The notes beneath the pieces were generated by a model, which saw nothing but the letters and a program-made list of their open reading frames with translations, searched no databases and was not told the DNA's origin. A stretch of DNA of 51,813 nt, from assembly GCA_017880775.1 (NCBI GenBank), contig JADGRQ010000032.1, positions 1-51,813 of the forward strand, read 5' to 3'. This stretch comes from Burkholderiales bacterium. GTDB taxonomy: Bacteria > Pseudomonadota > Gammaproteobacteria > Burkholderiales > SG8-39. The translations under genes were made by a program, and so were the position numbers. The first letter of the stretch is position 1. Each line of letters begins with the position of its first letter. This document shows positions 8,871 through 20,191 of the stretch, in pieces.

Positions 8871-9020
8871 TCAATCGTCGACGAATCGCGCCAGTTCACC
8901 GGCCAACTGGGCTTCCTCGTCGTCCCAGCCCGATTCGAAAGTGTCTTCGTCCCAGGTGGCTGCGTCGTGCGTCAGAGGAATCTCTTCGGGCGCGCGGCGT
9001 TGGGTTTGCTTTGGCGTCAT
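8871..9020 (-). CDS. very small acidic protein, unidentified
   Basis: A 49-residue frame starting MTPKQTQRRAPEE, preceded by GGAAG at suitable distance. After the basic N-terminus the protein is strongly acidic and Trp/Asp/Glu-rich (ATWDEDTFESGWDDEEAQLA). It is soluble, has no signal peptide and no known family is evident. In-frame codons further upstream (to 9119) lack a good start. Confidence 0.35.
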   Translation of the reverse strand: MTPKQTQRRAPEEIPLTHDAATWDEDTFESGWDDEEAQLAGELARFVDD

Positions 9021-9122
9021 GGCACTTCCGACGGGAGAGCGACGCCGTGATGTTGAGCGCACTTTCGCAGCACCCACGCGGCGAGAAGCGACCGAATCAG
9101 ACTGCAATTCGCGGCGCATGGG

Positions 9123-10049
9123 CTAGCGACAGCCGAGCTGGCGCTCCTTGGCGAGCACCAGTGCCGTGATGGTTTCGTTTACCGGAGCCGCCAGCGCGAG
9201 TTCCCTGGCCACGCGCGGGATCGCGCCGTTGATGACGCCGATCTCGCTCTTGCGCCCGGCCAACAGGTCGAGCAGTACTGAGGGCCTTGCTTTCGGGATC
9301 TTCGACCCGAAATCGCGCACATAGGCCACGGGGTCATCCAGCTCGAGCCGGATGCCGCGCGCTTTTGCCACCGCATAGGCTTCAGCGGCGCACTGGCCCG
9401 AGACGGCCGACAACTCGGGGTCGTTCATGACTTCGCCGACGGTGAGCCCGGTCACGCCGCACGGCCCGGAGTAGGCGCAGTTGCACAACAGCTTCTCCCA
9501 CACCAGCTGGCCGATGTCGTCGAAGCATTTCACCTTGAATCCGGCCGAGCGCCAGACTTCGGCGACCTGCTCGACGCGCGGCGTCACCGGCCCTTCGAGC
9601 TCGCCAAGCCGCACCAGCTCCATGCCGTTGTGGTGCGCATGGCCCGGCGCCCTCATCGAGGCACCGAAGCCGGCCACCACGCCGACCATGACGCGATCGC
9701 GACCGAGGACGCTCGCCGCGGCATCCGGGCCACCCAGGCCATTCTGGATCGACAATACCGCGGTGTCATCGCCGAGGAGCGGCTTGCAGGACCCGGCGCC
9801 ATCGACGACCTGCATCGCCTTGGTGGCGAGGATCACCAACTCGCAGACGCCCGCCTCGCGTGCGTCGGTGGTCGCATGCACGCGCACCGTTCGGTCGCCC
9901 GAAATACCCTCGAGCCGCAGGCCGCGCTCGCGCATCGCATCGACGTGCTCGCGCCAGCGGTCGATCGCCCAGATCTCATGGCCGGCCGAGGCAAGCAGCC
10001 CCGCATACACCGAGCCCATCGCGCCACAGCCGACGATCCCGATTTTCAT
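9123..10049 (-). CDS. ketopantoate reductase (ApbA/PanE) family protein
   Basis: A 308-residue NADPH-dependent 2-oxoacid reductase-like protein. The Rossmann loop GIVGCGAMGSVYAG begins at residue 4; ATKAMQ and QNGLGG are conserved nucleotide-pocket motifs, and WEKLLCN carries the family's catalytic lysine. PanE reduces 2-dehydropantoate to pantoate in CoA synthesis. However, this copy sits at the end of a minus-strand run with a thiolase and a FadB-like enzyme, so a role in a catabolic 3-hydroxyacid or 2-oxoacid step is equally possible. It starts 14 bases after the thiolase stop. Confidence 0.87.
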   Translation of the reverse strand: MKIGIVGCGAMGSVYAGLLASAGHEIWAIDRWREHVDAMRERGLRLEGISGDRTVRVHATTDAREAGVCELVILATKAMQVVDGAGSCKPLLGDDTAVLSIQNGLGGPDAAASVLGRDRVMVGVVAGFGASMRAPGHAHHNGMELVRLGELEGPVTPRVEQVAEVWRSAGFKVKCFDDIGQLVWEKLLCNCAYSGPCGVTGLTVGEVMNDPELSAVSGQCAAEAYAVAKARGIRLELDDPVAYVRDFGSKIPKARPSVLLDLLAGRKSEIGVINGAIPRVARELALAAPVNETITALVLAKERQLGCR

Positions 10050-10063
10050 TCTCGCGCTGTTCG

Positions 10064-11236
10064 TCAGACCACTTCGAACAATCCGGCCGCTCCCATACCG
10101 CCACCGATGCACATGGTCACTACCACGTGCTTCACGCCGCGGCGCCTGCCTTCCATCAGCGCGGCACCCGTCAGACGGGCGCCCGACATTCCGTAGGGAT
10201 GGCCGAGCGCGATCGCGCCGCCGTTCACATTGAGGCGGTCGTCCGGAATGCCGAGCTTGTCGCGGCAGTAGATCACCTGCACCGCGAACGCCTCGTTCAG
10301 TTCCCACAGCCCGATGTCCCCGATCTTCAGTCCCACACGCTTGAGCAGTTTCGGCACCGCGAACACCGGTCCGATGCCCATTTCGTCGGGCTCGCAGCCC
10401 GCGACCGCGAAGCCGCGGAAGATGCCCATCGGCTTGAGGCCCTTCGATTGCGCGAGCTTTGCGTCCATCACAACGCAGGCCGCCGCGCCGTCGGAGAACT
10501 GGCTCGCGTTGCCCGCCGCGATCACGCCGCCTTCGATCGCCGGCTTGATCTGCGACACGCCCTCGTAGGTGGTGTCCGCGCGGATGCCTTCATCCTGCGC
10601 GCAGGTGACTTCCTTCACCGTTTCCTGGCTGGTGTTCTTGTCCACCACCTTCATCCGGGTGGTGACCGGCACGATTTCTTCCTTCAGCTTGGCCATCGCC
10701 GCGGCGGCGCGCTGCTGGCTGCGCGCGCCATAGCGGTCCTGCGCCTCGCGCGGGACGTGGTAGCGCTTGGCCACCATCTCCGCGGTCTGCAGCATCGGCC
10801 AGTAGATCTCGGGCTTGTGGCGCATCAGCCACTCGTCCTGGATCATGTGCTTGTTCATGTTGTTCTGCACGCAGGAGATGGACTCGACGCCGCCCGCAAC
10901 GAACACCGCGTTCTCTCCGGCGATGATTCGTTGTGCGGCGAACGCGATGGTCTGCAGACCCGAAGAGCAGAAGCGGTTGACGGTGGTGCCGGAGGTGGTC
11001 ACCGGGCAGCCGGCGCGGATCGCGATCTGGCGCGCGATGTTGGCGCCGGTCGCGCCTTCGGGATTGGCGCAGCCCATGATCACGTCCTCGACCTCGGCCG
11101 GATCGATCTTCGCGCGCTCAAGCGCACCCTTGACCGCGGCGGAGCCGAGCTTGGCGCCGTGGGTCATGTTGAACGAGCCGCGAAAACTTTTCGCGAGCGG
11201 GGTGCGGGCGTAGGAAACGATGACTGCTTCGGTCAT
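10064..11236 (-). CDS. acetyl-CoA C-acyltransferase (thiolase II family)
   Basis: A 390-residue full-length thiolase. The nucleophilic cysteine is C90 in [10 protein letters not shown]; the C-terminal active site is present as [12 protein letters not shown] (catalytic His) and [13 protein letters not shown] (second Cys). It cleaves 3-oxoacyl-CoA to acetyl-CoA and a shortened acyl-CoA. It lies directly downstream of a FadB/FadJ-like gene, the usual pairing for a beta-oxidation complex. Confidence 0.94.
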   Translation of the reverse strand: MTEAVIVSYARTPLAKSFRGSFNMTHGAKLGSAAVKGALERAKIDPAEVEDVIMGCANPEGATGANIARQIAIRAGCPVTTSGTTVNRFCSSGLQTIAFAAQRIIAGENAVFVAGGVESISCVQNNMNKHMIQDEWLMRHKPEIYWPMLQTAEMVAKRYHVPREAQDRYGARSQQRAAAAMAKLKEEIVPVTTRMKVVDKNTSQETVKEVTCAQDEGIRADTTYEGVSQIKPAIEGGVIAAGNASQFSDGAAACVVMDAKLAQSKGLKPMGIFRGFAVAGCEPDEMGIGPVFAVPKLLKRVGLKIGDIGLWELNEAFAVQVIYCRDKLGIPDDRLNVNGGAIALGHPYGMSGARLTGAALMEGRRRGVKHVVVTMCIGGGMGAAGLFEVV

Positions 11237-11264
11237 TGGGCTCTCCTCGTCAGTTCAGGCAGGT

Positions 11265-13376
<2,112 letters not shown>

Positions 13377-13484
13377 CGAGAATCTCCGGAAGGGGGCTCT
13401 TGCCGCGCTTCTGAAGGGCGCGCGGACAGGCGGATTTTACCTGCAAAGGCCGGCGTCGAGTCGCGCCGACCGAATATTGAAACT

Positions 13485-14309
13485 CTAGTCGGAGACCGAT
13501 TCCGGCGCCATGCCGGTGCGTACCCACTCACGCATCGCGGAAACCACTTTCTGCTCGATGCCGACGTAGCCGTGGGCAGTGAACGCCTGGCAGGCGTCGC
13601 CCCGCCAAGGTCCGCCGCCGCGCACGGTCACAAGCGGGGCGCCGGTCAGCTTGGCGTGCTGCTGTGCATCTGCGTAACGCGTCCAATCGCAGGGGTCGTT
13701 GTAGTGGTGCACCCAGAGCAGCGGCGTCTTGAGCGCGCGCCAGTCCGCGTCCGCGAGGCCCGGGCCATTGCGCCCGGGAGTGAAGACCGAGGAGGTCAGG
13801 ATCACGCCGGTGGCCCGGCCCGGAAGCATGCGCGCTGCGTGGAAGGCGGAGATCGAGCCTTCGCTCGTGCCGACGAACGTCCACTCGAGCGCGCCGTACT
13901 TCGCATCCACCGCGGCGAGCAGTCCTGCCACGTCCTCTCCGTAACGTTGCGTGGCCCGGAATCGCTGTGCGAAGGAGCCCCATTGGTCGTCAGGCGCGTC
14001 GATCGTTACGGTCAGCGTCTCATCGTCGAGCCAGTGACGGCGTGCGCGCACGAGGAAGTTCCCGCGCAGTTCGTACTTGATCTGGTCGTCCTCCGCCCTC
14101 AAACGCATGATGCCGGGAGCGCCCGGAAAGAGCGCGATCGCGCGCTTGAAACGCGCGACGCCGGGCTGATACGTCACCAACCCGGAAATGCTGCGGCCGG
14201 GGAGTCGCGCGGTGACGATCCCGTTCGCGAGTGCGTCGTTGGGATCCTGCTGCGCCATCGCGCCGGACGCAAGCGCGGACGTGAGCAGCAGCGCAATCGC
14301 GAAACGCAC
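13485..14309 (-). CDS. exported alpha/beta hydrolase-like protein
   Basis: With the GTG at 14309 this is a 274-residue protein beginning with a clean signal peptide (hydrophobic core AIALLLTSALASG, cleavage after AMA). A nucleophile elbow GTSEGS and the strand VILTSSVF follow; a late histidine in TAHGYVGIE may complete the triad. GGAG precedes this GTG, which lies immediately after the stop of the upstream cysteine hydrolase (TAG at 14313-14311), implying coupled translation; a GTG at 14348 would give a less convincing signal peptide. It is probably a periplasmic esterase or dienelactone-hydrolase-like enzyme of unknown substrate. Confidence 0.75.
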   Translation of the reverse strand: MRFAIALLLTSALASGAMAQQDPNDALANGIVTARLPGRSISGLVTYQPGVARFKRAIALFPGAPGIMRLRAEDDQIKYELRGNFLVRARRHWLDDETLTVTIDAPDDQWGSFAQRFRATQRYGEDVAGLLAAVDAKYGALEWTFVGTSEGSISAFHAARMLPGRATGVILTSSVFTPGRNGPGLADADWRALKTPLLWVHHYNDPCDWTRYADAQQHAKLTGAPLVTVRGGGPWRGDACQAFTAHGYVGIEQKVVSAMREWVRTGMAPESVSD

Positions 14310-14310
14310 G

Positions 14311-14976
14311 CTAGCTCCGCAGCGCCGCGAGAAACTTCCTCGAATCACTCACCCAGCCGAAGATCCCGCCCTGCGCCTTGATCATGCGCAGCGCCATCAA
14401 CTGGAATTCGGGGAAGTAGGACGCGACGCAGTCCTCCAGCACCAGGCAGTCGTAACCGCGGTCGTTCGCCTCGCGCACGCTGCTGTTGACGCACACCTCG
14501 GTGGTCACGCCGCACACGACGAGCTGCTGCACCCCGCGGTTCTTGAGCATCGCGTCGAGGTCGGTGGCGTAGAACGCGCCCTTGCCGGGCTTGTCCATCA
14601 CCGGCTCGCCCGGAAGCGGTTTCAATTCGTCGATGATGTCGTGCCCGTACTCGCCGCGCACCAGGATGCGGCCCATCGGACCCGGGTCGCCGATGCCGGC
14701 CTTGAGCTTGCCGCGCGCTTTCTTACTGGGTGGCAGGTCGGACAGGTCGGGGCGATGCCCTTCGCGCGTGTGAATTACGAGCATCTTTGCGCTGCGCGCG
14801 GCATCGAGCACGCGTTTGGTGGGCGCAATCGCCTTGCGCAGCAGGGAGACATCGTTGCCAAGCGCCTCGCCGAAACCGCCGGGATCGACGAAATCGCGCT
14901 GCATGTCGATCACCAGCAGCGCGGTGGTCGCCGGCTCGAATTCGAACTCGTAGGGTTCCGCCTGCACCCTCGCCAT
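14311..14976 (-). CDS. isochorismatase-fold cysteine hydrolase, biuret-hydrolase-like
   Basis: A 221-residue cysteine amidohydrolase. The triad is visible as D24 (VIDMQRDF), Lys in [13 protein letters not shown] (K129 or K132) and C162 ([11 protein letters not shown]). Segments [26 protein letters not shown] and [16 protein letters not shown] closely resemble biuret amidohydrolase (BiuH) as I remember it, more than RutB or nicotinamidase. BiuH hydrolyses biuret to allophanate and ammonia. The ATG at 14976 has GGGAGG at the right distance. Its position just after a Liv-type ABC importer suggests hydrolysis of an imported amide or ureide, but the substrate is inference. Confidence 0.85.
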   Translation of the reverse strand: MARVQAEPYEFEFEPATTALLVIDMQRDFVDPGGFGEALGNDVSLLRKAIAPTKRVLDAARSAKMLVIHTREGHRPDLSDLPPSKKARGKLKAGIGDPGPMGRILVRGEYGHDIIDELKPLPGEPVMDKPGKGAFYATDLDAMLKNRGVQQLVVCGVTTEVCVNSSVREANDRGYDCLVLEDCVASYFPEFQLMALRMIKAQGGIFGWVSDSRKFLAALRS

Positions 14977-15042
14977 GAGCACCTCCCTCGTGCACCGATC
15001 GCGCAGCGCCCGGCTACTTTAATCCGACGCGGCCGCGCCGCG

Positions 15043-15738
15043 TCAGACCTCCAGCCACTCCTTGCGCATCGCGGCGTTCTCGCGCACGTCGCGCGGGGTG
15101 CCCTCGAACACGATCTGGCCGTGGCCCATCACGTACAGGCGCTCCGAGATGTCGAGCGCGATGGCGAGTTTCTGCTCGACCAGCAGGATCGAGATTCCGC
15201 GCTTCCTGATTTCCTCGAACAGACCCGCTACCTGCTCGACGATCTTGGGCGCGAGGCCCTCGGTCGGCTCGTCGATCATCACCAGCTCGGGGTCGCCCAT
15301 CAGCGTGCGGCACAGCGTCAGCATCTGCTGCTCGCCGCCGGAGAGCACACCGGCCTGGGTATCGGCGCGCTCTCCCAAGCGCGGAAACAGCTCGTACATG
15401 TCGTCCATTTTCCAGCGCCCGGTCCGGCGCGCGGATTTCTGCCCGAGCAGCAGGTTCTGGCGCACGGTCAAGGTTGGGAAGATGTCGCGGTTCTCCGGCA
15501 CATAGCCAAGGCCCCTGTGCGCAACCTGGTAGGTTTTCAGCCCCACCATCTCGTCACCCTTGAACTTGACCGAGCCCTGGCAATCGACCATGCCCATGAT
15601 GGCCTTGATGGTGGTCGAACGGCCGACGCCGTTGCGGCCGAGCAGGCTGACGATCTCGCCGTCGCCGACATCCAAATGCACGCCGTGCAGGATGTGGCTC
15701 TTGCCGTAGTAGGCGTTCAGGTCGCGCACTTCAAGCAT
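15043..15738 (-). CDS. livF: Liv-type ABC transporter ATPase (LivF-like)
   Basis: A 231-residue ATP-binding subunit of a branched-chain amino-acid/amide/carboxylate importer. Signature LSGGEQQ, Walker B VMIDEPTEGLAP, and the LivF-typical GLGYVPENRDIFPTLTV are present. The Walker A loop reads LGRNGVGRSTT: the normally invariant lysine is arginine, confirmed in the nucleotide sequence (codon CGT). The start overlaps the livG stop by eight bases. It is the last gene of the five-gene importer and is followed by a biuretase-like hydrolase. Confidence 0.93.
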   Translation of the reverse strand: MLEVRDLNAYYGKSHILHGVHLDVGDGEIVSLLGRNGVGRSTTIKAIMGMVDCQGSVKFKGDEMVGLKTYQVAHRGLGYVPENRDIFPTLTVRQNLLLGQKSARRTGRWKMDDMYELFPRLGERADTQAGVLSGGEQQMLTLCRTLMGDPELVMIDEPTEGLAPKIVEQVAGLFEEIRKRGISILLVEQKLAIALDISERLYVMGHGQIVFEGTPRDVRENAAMRKEWLEV

Positions 15739-16498
15739 GCGCGACCTCCTTGTGCAGCGCGCCGAGGTACGCTTCCTGCACCGCCGGATTGGCGCGGATC
15801 TCCTCCGGCCTGCCGCTCGCGATGATCTCGCCGTAGACCAGCACGCTGATGCGGTCGGCCAGATCGAACACCACGCCCATGTCATGCTCGACCATGATCA
15901 GCGTCTTGCCCTCGGTGACCGAGCGGACCAGCTCGACCGCCGCCGCGGTCTCCGAGCGGTTCATCCCGGCGGTGGGTTCGTCGAGCAGGATCGCGGCCGC
16001 GCCGCCGGCGATGGTGATGCCGATCTCGAGCGCGCGCTGCTCGGCATACGAGAGCACGCCGGCCGCGACGTTGCGCCGGCGGGTGAGGCCGATTCTGTGC
16101 ATGACTTCCTCGGCGCGGCGCTGCGGCTCGCGCAGGCCGTTCAGGCGGTGCCAGAACGAGTAGCGATAACCGAGCGACCAGAGCACCGCGCAGCGCAGGT
16201 TCTCGAACACCGACAGGTTGTAGAACAGGTTGGTGATCTGGAAGCTGCGCGACAGTCCCTTGCGGTTGATCTCGAACGGCTTCAGGCCGGTGATGTCCTC
16301 GCCGTTGAGGAGAATCGCACCCGAATTCACCGGGAAGCGCCCGCTGATCAGGTTGAACAGCGTCGACTTGCCGGCGCCGTTCGGGCCGATCACGGCGTGG
16401 CGCTCGCCCCGCGGGATGGCGAGGTCCGTGCCGCGGATGATCTCGGTGTTGCCGAAGGACTTGCGCACCGCCTTGAGTTCAAGCGCGTTCGGGCTCAT
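15731..16498 (-). CDS. livG: Liv-type ABC transporter ATPase (LivG-like)
   Basis: A 255-residue ATPase with intact Walker A (GPNGAGKSTLFNLISG), the signature variant LSYAEQRALEIG, Walker B (ILLDEPTAGMNRSE) and the H-loop in MVEHDMGVVFDLADRI. The LivG-type C-terminal helix is present. It pairs with the LivF-like subunit to energise the LivHM permease. Its ATG overlaps the livM stop by four bases. Confidence 0.93.
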   Translation of the reverse strand: MSPNALELKAVRKSFGNTEIIRGTDLAIPRGERHAVIGPNGAGKSTLFNLISGRFPVNSGAILLNGEDITGLKPFEINRKGLSRSFQITNLFYNLSVFENLRCAVLWSLGYRYSFWHRLNGLREPQRRAEEVMHRIGLTRRRNVAAGVLSYAEQRALEIGITIAGGAAAILLDEPTAGMNRSETAAAVELVRSVTEGKTLIMVEHDMGVVFDLADRISVLVYGEIIASGRPEEIRANPAVQEAYLGALHKEVAHA

Positions 16499-17772
16499 GC
16501 GCGGCCCTCGACGAATTCGGTCTGGATCTCGCCCCAGACGCGGGCCACGCGCAGGCACGCCAGGTTGAACAGCCACCCGCCGACGATCCACAGGCCGATC
16601 GCCACCGCCCAGGCCGTCCCGGCGGCGGCGTCGAACTCCATGCCGAACAGTTTCATCAGCGTGCCGGTCGCGCTGTCGACCGAGATCTTGTAGGTCATCT
16701 CCACCGTGAGGATGAGCGCAGCAAGCACCATCAGCCCGCTCGCCCCGGCGGCGAGATAGTGCCGGGCGATGCGCCCGAAGCGTTTGCGGGCGATCAGCTG
16801 CACCTGCATCATGATCAGGCTCGCGATCCCGCCCGGCGCGAACATCACCATCAGCATGAAGAACAGCCCGAGGTACAGCAGCCACGCCTTGGTGTGGACC
16901 GACAGGGCCACCACGAAGTAGACGAACACGCAGGCACCGATGATCGGGCCGAAGAAAAAGCCGACGCCGCCGATGAAGGCGGCGAGCAGCACGCCGCCGG
17001 AGCGCACTGCGCTCACGTTCTCGGCGGTCACGATCTCGAAGTTGATCGCCGTGAGCGCGCCGGCGATGCCGGCGAAGAAGGCCGAGATGATGAGCGTCAG
17101 CCAGCGCACCTTCTGCGTGTCGTAGCCGACGAACTCGGCACGCTCGGGGTTGTCGCGCACTGCGTTCGCCATGCGCCCGAGCGGGGTGTGAGACCAGGCG
17201 TACATCAGCGCCATCGACGCGATGCACCAGAGCGCTATCAGGTAGTAGACCTGGATAGCGGGCCCGAACGTAATGCCGAGAAAGGGCTGGCCGAACACGC
17301 GGTTGGTCGTGATGCCGCCTTCGCCGCCGAAGAAATCCGGGAACATCAGCGAGCACGAGCCCACGAGTTCCCCGATGCCCAGCGTGATCATTGCAAAGGT
17401 CGTGCCTGCGCGCTTGGTGGTGACGTAGCCGAACAGCACGCCGAAGAAGGCCCCGGCAAGCCCGCCGACCAGCGGCAGCAGCGACACCGGCATCCAGAAT
17501 TGCCCCTTGGCGGCGAGGTTGAGCGTGTGCACCGCGATGTAGGCGCCGAGGCCCGAATACACCGCGTGCCCGAACGAGAGCATCCCGCTCTGGCCAAGCA
17601 GCATGTTGTATGAAAGAGTGAATATGATCGCGACGCCCATCTGGCTTATCACCGTGATCGCGAAGCCCTGGGTGAACACGAGCGGCAGAGCCGCCATCAA
17701 CACGGCGGTGCCGCCCCAGATGATCCAGCGCGCGAGATTGAGCGGTTGGTAGCGAAGCACGCCGGCCGCCAT
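16495..17772 (-). CDS. livM: Liv-type ABC transporter permease (LivM-like)
   Basis: A 425-residue membrane protein with at least ten hydrophobic helices. LivM-type motifs SYNMLLGQSGMLSFGHAVYSGLGAY (signature loop, shown here in part), AMITLGIGEL and AVRDNPERAEFVGYD are clear. It is about 70 residues longer than many LivM proteins because of extra C-terminal helices (about 350-410). Its ATG shares one base with the livH stop codon (TGATG). Confidence 0.92.
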   Translation of the reverse strand: MAAGVLRYQPLNLARWIIWGGTAVLMAALPLVFTQGFAITVISQMGVAIIFTLSYNMLLGQSGMLSFGHAVYSGLGAYIAVHTLNLAAKGQFWMPVSLLPLVGGLAGAFFGVLFGYVTTKRAGTTFAMITLGIGELVGSCSLMFPDFFGGEGGITTNRVFGQPFLGITFGPAIQVYYLIALWCIASMALMYAWSHTPLGRMANAVRDNPERAEFVGYDTQKVRWLTLIISAFFAGIAGALTAINFEIVTAENVSAVRSGGVLLAAFIGGVGFFFGPIIGACVFVYFVVALSVHTKAWLLYLGLFFMLMVMFAPGGIASLIMMQVQLIARKRFGRIARHYLAAGASGLMVLAALILTVEMTYKISVDSATGTLMKLFGMEFDAAAGTAWAVAIGLWIVGGWLFNLACLRVARVWGEIQTEFVEGRA

Positions 17773-18719
17773 CAGTCTGCCCGCGTCCCGAGCAGGCCCT
17801 TGGGCCGGAAGATGAGCATCAGCACCAGCAGCAGGTAGGGCAGCACCGGCGCGACCTGCGACAGTTGTAGCTTCCACAGCGAGTAGAGCGGGGTGCTCTC
17901 GGTGACGCCGATGCCGACCGCAGCGAGCATGCCCGCGAGCGACCAGTCGAGCGCAATCGCGAAGGTCTGGACGATACCGATCAGCAGCGAAGCGAGGAAA
18001 GCGCCGGCGAGCGAACCCATGCCGCCCACCACGGCGACCACGAACACGATCGGTCCGACCGAGGCCGCCATCGAGGGCTCGGTGATGAATGCCGCGCCGC
18101 CGATCACGCCGGCCAGCCCCGCGAGCGCGGTGCCGCCGCCGAACACCAGCATGAACACCCGCGGCACGTTGTGGCCGAGCGCCTCGACCGTCTGCGGATG
18201 CGTGAGCGCAGCCTGGATGACCAGGCCGATGCGCGTGCGCATGAGCAGCAGGTAGACCGAGAACAGCATCGCCAGCGCGACCAGCATCATGAAGCCGCGG
18301 AACTTCGGGAACGACGTGGTGTAGAGCGTGAACAGCGGTCCATCAAGGACGGCGGGAATCCGGTAGGGCATCGAGGCGAGCCCCCAGATGACCTTGACCG
18401 ATTCCTCGATCAGGTAGGCGAGCCCGAACGTGAACAGCAGCTCGGCGACGTGGCCGTAGCGGTGCACCTTGCGCAGTCCGAAGCGCTCGATCAGCGCGCC
18501 GAACAGCCCCGTCAGGATCGGCGCAAGGAACAATGCCGGGAAGAACCCCAGCTTCAGCCCCAGCGTGTAGGCGAGGTAGGCGCCGATCATGTAGAAGCTG
18601 GCGTGCGCGAAATTGAGCACGCCCATCATGCTGAAGATCAGCGTCAGCCCCGAGGACAGCATGAACAGCAGCAGTCCGTAGGAAACGCCGTTCAGCAGCG
18701 AGATGAGGAAGAATTCCAT
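17772..18719 (-). CDS. livH: Liv-type ABC transporter permease (LivH-like)
   Basis: A 315-residue permease with about eight membrane helices and the LivH motifs GVSYGLLLFMLSSGLTLIF, GVLNFAHASFYMIGAY and VAVVGGMGSLAGAFLAS. It forms the translocation channel with LivM in the inner membrane. It follows the substrate-binding protein gene after about 70 bases and precedes livM with a one-base overlap. Confidence 0.93.
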   Translation of the reverse strand: MEFFLISLLNGVSYGLLLFMLSSGLTLIFSMMGVLNFAHASFYMIGAYLAYTLGLKLGFFPALFLAPILTGLFGALIERFGLRKVHRYGHVAELLFTFGLAYLIEESVKVIWGLASMPYRIPAVLDGPLFTLYTTSFPKFRGFMMLVALAMLFSVYLLLMRTRIGLVIQAALTHPQTVEALGHNVPRVFMLVFGGGTALAGLAGVIGGAAFITEPSMAASVGPIVFVVAVVGGMGSLAGAFLASLLIGIVQTFAIALDWSLAGMLAAVGIGVTESTPLYSLWKLQLSQVAPVLPYLLLVLMLIFRPKGLLGTRAD

Positions 18720-18789
18720 GACGTCCCGGGGCTGAAACGAGAACCGGGCGCGAGCGCCCGGGTCCCTGATGCGACCGCCTGAATCCCCG

Positions 18790-20025
18790 CTACTTGGGGC
18801 GCTTCATCTGGCAGGAGGTCGGCTGCGCGGCGACGTAGGTGTCGAGCACCACCTCGGTTTTCCAGCCGTAGCCCGTGTTCTCCTGGTCGTACTTGACGTC
18901 CTTGCCGTTGAGCTTGACCCACTTGGCGATGTACAGCGGCTGCTGCGCCTGGTGGTCGCTCTTGCGCATCTCGACCTCACCGTTCAGGCTCTGCACTTTC
19001 ATGCCCTCGAGCGCCGCGGCAACCTTGACCGGGTCGGTGGACTTGGTCTCCTTGAACGCCTTGGCGAGCATGGCGATGCCGGTGTAGGTCGCCATCGTGT
19101 AGTAGTCGTCCTTGTACTTCTTGTTGAAGCCCATCGCGACATCGGCGCCGACGAACTTCTCGTTGTTGACGTTCCAGTAGCCCACGTACTTGACGCGTTC
19201 CTCGCCGGCCGCGCCCATGGCGGTCGGTACTCCCGTGGTGGCGCCGTAATAGGTGTAGAAGTTCGCGGTCAGCCCGGCGTCCTTCGCCGCCTTGATGAGC
19301 AGCGCGAGGTCGCTGCCCCAGTTTCCGGTGATCACGGTGTCGGTGCCCGCGGCCTTGATCTTGGATACGTAGGGCGCAAAGTCCTTCACCTGCGCGAGTG
19401 GGTGCAGATCCTCGCCGACGATCTTGATGTCCGGGCGCTTGCGCGCGAGATACTCCTTCGCCGCCTTCGCGACGGCTTGGCCGAACGAGTAGTTCTGGTT
19501 GAACAGGTACACGTTCTTGACGTTCTTGTCTTTCGCGAGGAATGTCGTGAGCGCCTCCATCTTCATGTCGGAGTTGGCGTCGAGCCGGAAGTGCCAGTAG
19601 TCGCATTTGCTGTTGGTGAGGTCCGGGTCGACCGCCGCGTAATTGAGGTAGAGGATTTCCTTGCCGGGGTTGCGCTCGTTGTGCTTGGCGATGGCGTCGG
19701 CAAGCGCGAGCGCTACCGACGAACCGTTGCCCTGCAGCACATAGCGGATGCCCTGGTCGATCACCTGCTTCAACGCGTTGAGCGACTCCTGCGGCGAGAG
19801 CTTGTTGTCGAAGGGCACGATCTCGAACTTCGGCCCTCCTGCCCAGTTCTTCTGATTGGCGAGGTCCGCGATGTAGCGCCAGCTGTTCAGCTGGTTCTGC
19901 CCGACCGGGGCCATCAGTCCGGACAGCGGGTCGATGAAGGCGAGCTTTACGGTCTGAGCGTTCGCGCCGAAGGCGGCGAAGGCGAGTACCGCACCGGCGG
20001 CGGTCGCGCGAAGAATGGTCCTCAT
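18790..20025 (-). CDS. Liv-type ABC transporter substrate-binding protein
   Basis: A 411-residue periplasmic binding protein of the LivK/AmiC type. Its signal peptide ends FGANAQ, and the mature protein begins TVKLAFIDPLSGLMAPVGQ, the usual type I periplasmic-binding-protein start. AGGAG is placed seven to eight bases before the ATG at 20025. Being divergent from an acyl-CoA ligase, and in the absence of amino-acid catabolic genes, the ligand is more likely a carboxylic acid (or, given the downstream biuretase-like gene, an amide) than a branched-chain amino acid; this is inference. Confidence 0.93.
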   Translation of the reverse strand: MRTILRATAAGAVLAFAAFGANAQTVKLAFIDPLSGLMAPVGQNQLNSWRYIADLANQKNWAGGPKFEIVPFDNKLSPQESLNALKQVIDQGIRYVLQGNGSSVALALADAIAKHNERNPGKEILYLNYAAVDPDLTNSKCDYWHFRLDANSDMKMEALTTFLAKDKNVKNVYLFNQNYSFGQAVAKAAKEYLARKRPDIKIVGEDLHPLAQVKDFAPYVSKIKAAGTDTVITGNWGSDLALLIKAAKDAGLTANFYTYYGATTGVPTAMGAAGEERVKYVGYWNVNNEKFVGADVAMGFNKKYKDDYYTMATYTGIAMLAKAFKETKSTDPVKVAAALEGMKVQSLNGEVEMRKSDHQAQQPLYIAKWVKLNGKDVKYDQENTGYGWKTEVVLDTYVAAQPTSCQMKRPK

Positions 20026-20191
20026 GCTGGTCTCCTTTTGGTCTTGGGGGGGGCCGGGTCGACTGGTGTGCTCGTTCCCCGTGCCTTCTGGCTGCATGGT
20101 AGTCGCAGGCCCCGGCGGAATCAAGCGCGCGCCTGCTAAACTTGCCGGCGCCACTTTGCATTCGCACCTGCAACCTTCCGGGAGGATCCCC

